Shown here: piece after piece, positions 60,401-64,000 of the stretch
Layout: each line of letters opens with the position of its first letter
Numbering within the stretch: position 1 is the stretch's first letter
Assembly (NCBI GenBank): GCA_011192155.1
Contig: DUEK01000012.1
Location: 1-64,000, forward strand
From: Thermoflexia bacterium
Lineage (GTDB): Bacteria > Chloroflexota > Anaerolineae > B4-G1
Length of the DNA: 64,000 nt
Direction of reading: 5' to 3'
The notes under the pieces: model-generated
What the model was told of the DNA's origin: nothing
What the model saw: only the letters and a program-made list of their open reading frames with translations
Database searches by the model: none
Translations under genes and position numbers: made by a program

Positions 60401-61977
60401 GCACCGAATCCTGGTATTGGCATCCCACCCGCATCATCCCTCCCGGGCCGGGCGAGGTGGGGCCTATCACTGAGTTCCCGGCTTTTACTTTCCTCTACGG
60501 TGATCTGCACGCCCACATGATCGCCTTCCCGCTCACGCTCCTGGCGCTGGCCCTGGCTGTCTACTGGGCGCGCGCCTCGCGCCCGCGCTGGCTTAGTTTG
60601 GTTCTGGGTGGCTTGGTCATCGGTGCGCTCTATCCGACCAACACCTGGGATTACCCCACCTATCTGCTGTTGGGACTGGCCGCGCTGGCGGTGGGCGCAG
60701 TACGTAACAAGTTTCAAGTTGCAAGTTTCAAGTCGTTGATCTGGCGCTTGACCTTGCTCATTGGCCTGACTTTGTTCTTCTACTTGCCCTACATTCAACA
60801 CTATGCAACCGGTTACACTTCGTTCCAGAAATGGAATGGCTCCCACACGCCGCTAGATATCTATTTTTGGATTCATGCCATCTTGCTCTTTCCGTTGCTC
60901 ACGCGCACGTTGATCGAGGGGTATCGGAGTATAGTGAGCAATCAGGTTTCTTGGAGAAATCTGGTTGCTGGCGGACTATCGGCTGTGGGCCTGTTGCTCC
61001 TCGTGCTGGCGTTCGCGGCTCTGGACTATGCGGTGGCGCTGGCGGCGGTACCGGTGGGTGTGCTCGCTGCGCTGCTGGCCTTTACGCCAGAGATACCGTC
61101 GCCTCAAAGGCTGCTCTGGCTGATGGTCGGCGGGGCGATGGCGCTCTCTCTCGCCGTCGAGATAATCGTGCTCGATGGCGACATTGGGCGTATGAACACC
61201 GTCTTCAAGTTCTACCTGCAAGTGTGGACGCTGCTCTCGGTCGCGGCGGCCGTCAGCCTGGCCTGGGTGCGCGAGCGCGCCCAAGTCTGGCAGCCGGAAC
61301 CGCGCCAACTCTGGTGGGCCGTGATGGCAGCCCTCATCTTGGGCGGCGCGCTGTTCCTCCCCTACGGCATCCGCGCCCGCGCGACTGACCGCATGTCGTC
61401 ACAGGTCGGCCCGACCCTGGATGGGATGGCCTTTATGGAACACGCCGCTATATTTGACGGCGCTCCCGAACGAGGCAGTCAGGAAATTTCGCTAGCTGGC
61501 GACTATGCCGCCATTCGCTGGATACAGGATACCGTTCAAGGCTCGCCCGTGATCCTGGAGGGCCGGGGCTACCGCGAGTATCTGTGGGGCAGCCGGGTCT
61601 CTATCTACACCGGCCTGCCGGCGGTGCTGGGCTGGCGTTGGCACCAGGTACAGCAATATGCGGCCTTGCCAGAGACGGTGGTGAGCTGGCGGCAGGATGA
61701 CGTGAGCGATTGTTACAACACGACCGACGCCTCTCGTGCTCTGAGCATCCTGGCCCGCTACGACGTGCGCTACGTCTACGTAGGCGCGTACGAGCGGGCC
61801 TATTACGACCCGGCCGGCCTGGCCAAGTTCGACGACCTGGCCGACCAGGGATTGCTGCGAGTGGTCTATAACGCGCAGGGGGTCATGATATACGAGGTGG
61901 TTGCTGATCTCTCGGCTTATGCGCGCCATCCATCTCACAATTCCTCCGCTGACCGTGTATATGGATTAGAAGAGTAA
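57466..61977 (+). CDS. Giant GT-C plus Chlor_Arch_YYY (DUF2298) membrane protein
   Basis: 1503 residues, one of the largest genes here. The N-terminal half (about 1-650) is a GT39-like part with DEGLWIHPDEAHMQNTLGAI and a soluble segment at 470-690. The C-terminal half carries the YYYxG signature in FSGSWINYYYFGFVIIGSLI (about 857-876), GDLHAHMIAFPLTLLALAL and RMNTVFKFYLQVWTLLSVAAA, hallmarks of the DUF2298 family restricted mostly to Chloroflexi and archaea. Its role is thought to be envelope or glycan related but is unproven. It holds at least four inserted repeats (58228, 58730, 59249, 60708). Starts by ATGA from the previous gene. Confidence 0.9.
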   Translation: MTSRNTNHVSLLILTAILLVGGYLRFTNLHWDEGLWIHPDEAHMQNTLGAIHTPDSASLYFDTHNSPLNVRNNQDRRYSYGTLPLFLTRITAEWLDLACAESPSSLSAAAAMLFVGPPDPDSNTICNPGTFTGARSKQVGRTLSALADLGTLVLVYLIGRRLYREGVGLLAAGLGALMAFPIQQSHFFTVDSMACFFTLLTAYFSVRAGQTGRWANFALAGLATGLSAACKVSAAPAALLVVLAAVWRWTQSFPRSSAPPLLRSFTPLLLRLLLTGLLAFLAFRIAQPYAFEGPGFFGLRPSPEWFERLGQIAHEQSGEVDFPSGRQWADRAPILFPLKDILFWGMGLPLGLAACAGWALAGFELWRGERAHLILWGWGTLTFLYHATRWVKTMRTFLPLYPILAILAAYLLIRLIRLPRLSLGIGHWTLNIGRWILAICLAGTLLWALAFFSIYLRPHTRLASSRWIIANIPPGSTLANEHWDWGPPLRVDGLDPMGGMFSGFEMQHYNEDDLNKRAQLFDWLDRADYVIIGSNRVYASIARLPARYPLTTAYYRALFAGELGFELLADFSSYPALGPFRFPDQEEPYPLKTSKTPEVFRNPWGLNPIEIHLPPPDEAFSVYDHPRVLIFQKTDAYSAQLVQDVLGGIDVERALHGLTPLEVSAAPDMLEFDPQTWAEQQAGGTWSEMFDRDSLLNRYPALAAVAWWLVVAILGWLAFPLLFAALPRLRDRGYGLARVLGLLLIAYLTWLVASLRILPNTRGTILRMALLLALVGGGVGWFKRQRLRRFLLVRWRLLLLVEALFALLYAAWIGVRLLQPDLWHPIVGGEKPMDFAYLNAVMKSTWFPPYNPWFSGSWINYYYFGFVIIGSLIKLIGTVPAIAYNLAVPLLFALTGVGAFSVAYNLFGGRKRGRLLAGLMALAFTVLLGNLGVVHLIRAKLIELGGELFPSTIPALPETVAMFRGLWEVIAHGVKLPLRTESWYWHPTRIIPPGPGEVGPITEFPAFTFLYGDLHAHMIAFPLTLLALALAVYWARASRPRWLSLVLGGLVIGALYPTNTWDYPTYLLLGLAALAVGAVRNKFQVASFKSLIWRLTLLIGLTLFFYLPYIQHYATGYTSFQKWNGSHTPLDIYFWIHAILLFPLLTRTLIEGYRSIVSNQVSWRNLVAGGLSAVGLLLLVLAFAALDYAVALAAVPVGVLAALLAFTPEIPSPQRLLWLMVGGAMALSLAVEIIVLDGDIGRMNTVFKFYLQVWTLLSVAAAVSLAWVRERAQVWQPEPRQLWWAVMAALILGGALFLPYGIRARATDRMSSQVGPTLDGMAFMEHAAIFDGAPERGSQEISLAGDYAAIRWIQDTVQGSPVILEGRGYREYLWGSRVSIYTGLPAVLGWRWHQVQQYAALPETVVSWRQDDVSDCYNTTDASRALSILARYDVRYVYVGAYERAYYDPAGLAKFDDLADQGLLRVVYNAQGVMIYEVVADLSAYARHPSHNSSADRVYGLEE
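58228..58283 (+). repeat. 8-bp tandem array in the YYY gene (CGCTCCTY)
   Basis: Seven units of CGCTCCTC/CGCTCCTT type with period eight, read in frame as SSAPPLLRSFTPLLLRLLL between two membrane segments. Confidence 0.85.
58730..58785 (+). repeat. 7-bp tandem array in the YYY gene (CATTGGR)
   Basis: Eight units: CATTGGG twice, CATTGGA, CATTGAA, CATTGGA, CGTTGGA, TATTGGC, TATTTGC. Read as SLGIGHWTLNIGRWILAI. The degradation toward the right suggests age. Confidence 0.9.
59249..59282 (+). repeat. TTTCNGAAA-class hairpin inside the YYY gene
   Basis: AAACCCCTGAGGTTT and AAACCCCTGGGGTTT pair at 13 of 15 positions around TCCG, the same centre as the intergenic hairpins at 34138 and 49020. It is read in frame as KTPEVFRNPWG. 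Confidence 0.85.
60708..60735 (+). repeat. 7-bp tandem array in the YYY gene (CAAGTTK)
   Basis: CAAGTTT, CAAGTTG, CAAGTTT and CAAGTCG, read in frame as KFQVASFKS in a loop between membrane helices. Confidence 0.85.
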
Positions 61978-61981
61978 ACCG

Positions 61982-62593
61982 ATGACCGATACCGAGACTA
62001 TCACGCGCGCCATAGATGGCGACCAAGCGGCCCAGCGCACGCTCTACGAAACCCACCACGCCGCCGCTTTCCGCCTGGCCTGTCTCCTCCTGCGAGACAT
62101 CTGCGACGCCGAGGAGGTAGTGCAGGATGGATTCGTCTACCTGTTCCGCAACCTGCGCCGCTACGATCCTGAGCGTGGCTCCTTTTGGGCCTGGCTGCGC
62201 GTGATCTTGGTGAGCCGCTGTCGCAACAAGCGCCGCCGTAAGCGGCTGGCCTGCATCTCCCTGGAAACACTCGCCGCTGCCGGCCAGCCGGTGGCCGATC
62301 CAGAACCGGGCGGCAATCCGGCGATCATGCTGGATAAACTGGGGACACGCCGCGTGGTGTGGGAAGCGTTACAGCAGGTGAGCGCAGGCGCTCAAGATGC
62401 ACTGATCTTGCGCTACTATGAAAGCCTGCCCTATGCAGAGATCGCCGACATCTTGGGCTGCTCGAACGACGCCGCTCGCGCGCGGGTGGCCCACGGCAAG
62501 ACTCAACTCAGGCGCTTGCTCGCAGCGCCGGAGGATGAAGCGACCCGCAAACTTGTTCCTTTCTCGATCCGTTGTGAAGGTGGTGTGAGATGA
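61982..62593 (+). CDS. ECF-type RNA polymerase sigma factor
   Basis: 203 residues, ATG 61982. Region 2 is AAQRTLYETHHAAAFRLACLLLRDICDAEEVVQDGFVYLFRNLRRYDPERGSFWAWLRVI, and region 4 is LGTRRVVWEALQQVSAGAQDALILRYYESLPYAEIADILGCSNDAARARVAHGKTQLRRLL with a helix-turn-helix. It directs polymerase to a small set of promoters in response to an envelope signal. The anti-sigma gene overlaps its end by four bases (GTGAGATGA area) and it lies four bases after the YYY gene stop, so its target may include this glycan cluster (inference). The last codons include the 16-bp repeat TTGTTCCTTTCTCGATCCG. Confidence 0.93.
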   Translation: MTDTETITRAIDGDQAAQRTLYETHHAAAFRLACLLLRDICDAEEVVQDGFVYLFRNLRRYDPERGSFWAWLRVILVSRCRNKRRRKRLACISLETLAAAGQPVADPEPGGNPAIMLDKLGTRRVVWEALQQVSAGAQDALILRYYESLPYAEIADILGCSNDAARARVAHGKTQLRRLLAAPEDEATRKLVPFSIRCEGGVR

Positions 62594-63087
62594 GCGTTCA
62601 CCTTTCGGAAACAGACTTGGCTTCCTTGAGTGATGGCGGCCCCGATGAGGGCGCTGCCGAGCACCTGCGCTGGTGTACGCGCTGTCGTAGCGCGGCCGCC
62701 GACTACCGCTGGCTGCAAGGGGAGATCGAGGGCGCGTTGGCAGGGGCGGCGGACGCGCTCCCTGTGCCCAGGTCAAAGTGGCGGGCGGTGCAAGCTGGCG
62801 TGCGCGCTGGCCGGCGAAGGCAAGTCGTGGGGGGGCGCATCTCTGTCTTTGCCAGCGCTTGTGCGGCGGTTTGCCTCGTGCTTTTCGTCCCCGGTTTCTC
62901 AGGTTTGGCTGTCGCGGTACAGGCGAATCAGCCAGAGTTGGCGGCTGTCCCCGCTCCGATCACGGTTCCCGTCGAACACGCGCTGCCTGTGACCACTCCT
63001 ACCCCGGCTATGTCTTGTGAAGAGGCGACGGCGTCGCCAACGCCCGCCTTTGTGCTGCCCCCCACAGCGCCGAAAGTTGAGCTATGA
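62590..63087 (+). CDS. Membrane anti-sigma factor with zinc finger (ZAS-like)
   Basis: 165 residues, coupled to the sigma gene. The N-terminus has HLRWCTRC, a H-x3-C-x2-C pattern of zinc-binding anti-sigma domains. A membrane helix spans about 90-112 (ISVFASACAAVCLVLFVPGFSGLAVAV). The outside part is Pro/Thr-rich (VPAPITVPVEHALPVTTPTPA). It would hold the sigma factor inactive until an outside signal arrives. It overlaps the next gene by ATGA. Confidence 0.85.
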   Translation: MSVHLSETDLASLSDGGPDEGAAEHLRWCTRCRSAAADYRWLQGEIEGALAGAADALPVPRSKWRAVQAGVRAGRRRQVVGGRISVFASACAAVCLVLFVPGFSGLAVAVQANQPELAAVPAPITVPVEHALPVTTPTPAMSCEEATASPTPAFVLPPTAPKVEL

Positions 63088-64000
63088 ATCAAGCCCTTTT
63101 AGCGTTTCGTTGGTACATTGTCGCCCAACTCTTTGGTCTGGCGGCGCTGCCGCTCTGCTTGCGCCTCTTCCGCCATCTGCCGGATCGTGGATACGGCGTA
63201 TCCAAGCCGCTGGGTCTCTTGTTGACCGGCTGGTTTTTTTGGCTATTGACCACCTTCGGCTGGCTGCACAACACGCCGGGCAGCATCGTCGTCGCCCTGG
63301 TGCTCATCGCTGCCGTTGGCATCGCCCTTTATCTGATCAACCAACCAACCAATCAACTTCCCTGGCGCACCGTTCTGATTACTGAAGCAGTGTTTACTCT
63401 CACCTTTACTGCCTGGTGCCTGGTCCGCGCCCACATGCCGCGCATCCAGACGGCCGGCGGCGAAAAGTGGATGGAAATCGCCTTCCTGCGCGCCATTTTG
63501 CGTTCCGACACCTTCCCGCCGCACGATCCCTGGCTCTCTGGTTTTGCTATTTCCTACTACTACTTTGGCTATGTCATCGTCGCCATGCTCACCCGCTTGG
63601 CCGCTGTCCCGCCTTCCATCGCCTTCAACTTGGGGCTAGCCACCCTTTTCGCCCTCACTTGCACGGGCGCTTTTAGCCTGGTCTACAACCTCATCAGAAA
63701 CCAGATTTCTGCCGCAAAACCTGGTTTCTCCACCATCTTGAGCGCCCTGCTCGGCCCACTGCTGCTAGCCGTGATGGGTAACCTGGAAGGGTTGTTGGAG
63801 GCGCTCCACGCGCGCGGCATCGGTCCGGCCCTCTTTTGGCAATGGCTCGACATTCGCGCGCTTGACGCTGCGCCTCCCGCTTTCGCTGAGGGCAGTTGGG
63901 CGCCCACGCGCTTTTTTTGGTGGTGGCAGGCCTCCCGCGTGTTGCAGGACTATACCCCCACAGGAGCGGAGCAGCACGTCATTGACGAGTTCCCTGCCTT
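63084..64000 (+). CDS. Second Chlor_Arch_YYY (DUF2298) membrane protein, partial
   Basis: The ORF track omits this gene because it runs off the window. ATG 63084 overlaps the anti-sigma stop (ATGA), and 305 codons stay open to the end. The protein begins with two membrane helices (WYIVAQLFGLAALPLCLRLF), continues VLITEAVFTLTFTAWCLVRA, then AGGEKWMEIAFLRAILRSDTFPPHDPWLSGFAISYYYFGYV, the YYYxG motif at about 158-162. A hairpin-like AGAAACCAG/CTGGTTTCT insertion (63697-63730) is read as QISAAKPGF. It is a paralogue of the C-terminal half of the 1503-residue gene, without the GT-C half. Confidence 0.9.
   Translation, partial: MNQALLAFRWYIVAQLFGLAALPLCLRLFRHLPDRGYGVSKPLGLLLTGWFFWLLTTFGWLHNTPGSIVVALVLIAAVGIALYLINQPTNQLPWRTVLITEAVFTLTFTAWCLVRAHMPRIQTAGGEKWMEIAFLRAILRSDTFPPHDPWLSGFAISYYYFGYVIVAMLTRLAAVPPSIAFNLGLATLFALTCTGAFSLVYNLIRNQISAAKPGFSTILSALLGPLLLAVMGNLEGLLEALHARGIGPALFWQWLDIRALDAAPPAFAEGSWAPTRFFWWWQASRVLQDYTPTGAEQHVIDEFPA
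63697..63730 (+). repeat. AGAAACCAG hairpin repeat inside the second YYY gene
   Basis: AGAAACCAG pairs with CTGGTTTCT around ATTTCTGCCGCAAAAC. It is an in-frame insertion in a loop. Confidence 0.65.

Overview
The window is a gene-dense, fairly GC-rich bacterial chromosome segment that most likely comes from a Chloroflexota bacterium (Anaerolineae-like). The best clue is two membrane proteins with the YYYxG motif of the Chlor_Arch_YYY (DUF2298) family. CarD-type and CIRCE-controlled genes, an extended -10 promoter style (TGGTATAAT), zinc-ribbon and OB-fold surface proteins, and many small palindromic repeats also fit. Taxonomy is inference; there is no rRNA here.

Layout. 1-13.3 kb: lysine-rich tail of a truncated gene, prfB with its programmed frameshift (the ORF track misses its start), tilS, membrane and hypothetical genes, rocD, a probably leaderless dnaE, a YbaK-type deacylase and pfkA. 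13.4-18.8 kb (minus): TctA-like permease, amidohydrolase, two OB-fold surface proteins. 19.1-21.1 kb (minus): tRNA-His, an unlisted 30-codon leader peptide with six consecutive His codons, an attenuator-like terminator and hisS. 21.7-27.9 kb (minus): a redox and repair block with methyltransferase, nfo, gamma-carbonic anhydrase, CoA-binding protein, cupin, ferredoxin, trxB, a two-domain disulfide oxidoreductase, a CsoR/CstR-like sensor, FmdB, and a thioredoxin-like gene whose frame is interrupted by one TGA exactly at the first residue of the CxxC motif, followed by a SECIS-like hairpin (candidate selenoprotein). 28-34 kb: PadR, CarD, a B12-binding protein paired with an opine dehydrogenase, and groES-groEL behind a perfect CIRCE. 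34.4-39.9 kb (minus): dinG-like exonuclease-helicase, PD40 propeller protein, THEP1-like NTPase. 39.9-43.6 kb: decayed IS3-type element, EF-G. 43.6-49 kb: F1 ATPase genes atpA-G-D-C plus mreB, without F0 genes. 49.2-64 kb: envelope glycosylation cluster with flippase-like protein, CDP-paratose epimerase-like enzyme, GT4, two GT39-type membrane transferases, two YYY proteins (the second runs off the window), an ECF sigma/anti-sigma pair and an AbiEii-type toxin-antitoxin-like pair.

Repeats are the other major theme. Several MITE-like elements with terminal inverted repeats lie between genes, and four have perfect 8-bp target duplications. Degenerate 7- and 8-bp tandem arrays and perfect hairpins occur between genes and, in frame, inside the large membrane glycosyltransferase genes.

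The two most promising regulatory and decoding signals are the His-codon leader upstream of hisS and the UxxC thioredoxin. Both were invisible to, or split by, the ORF track.
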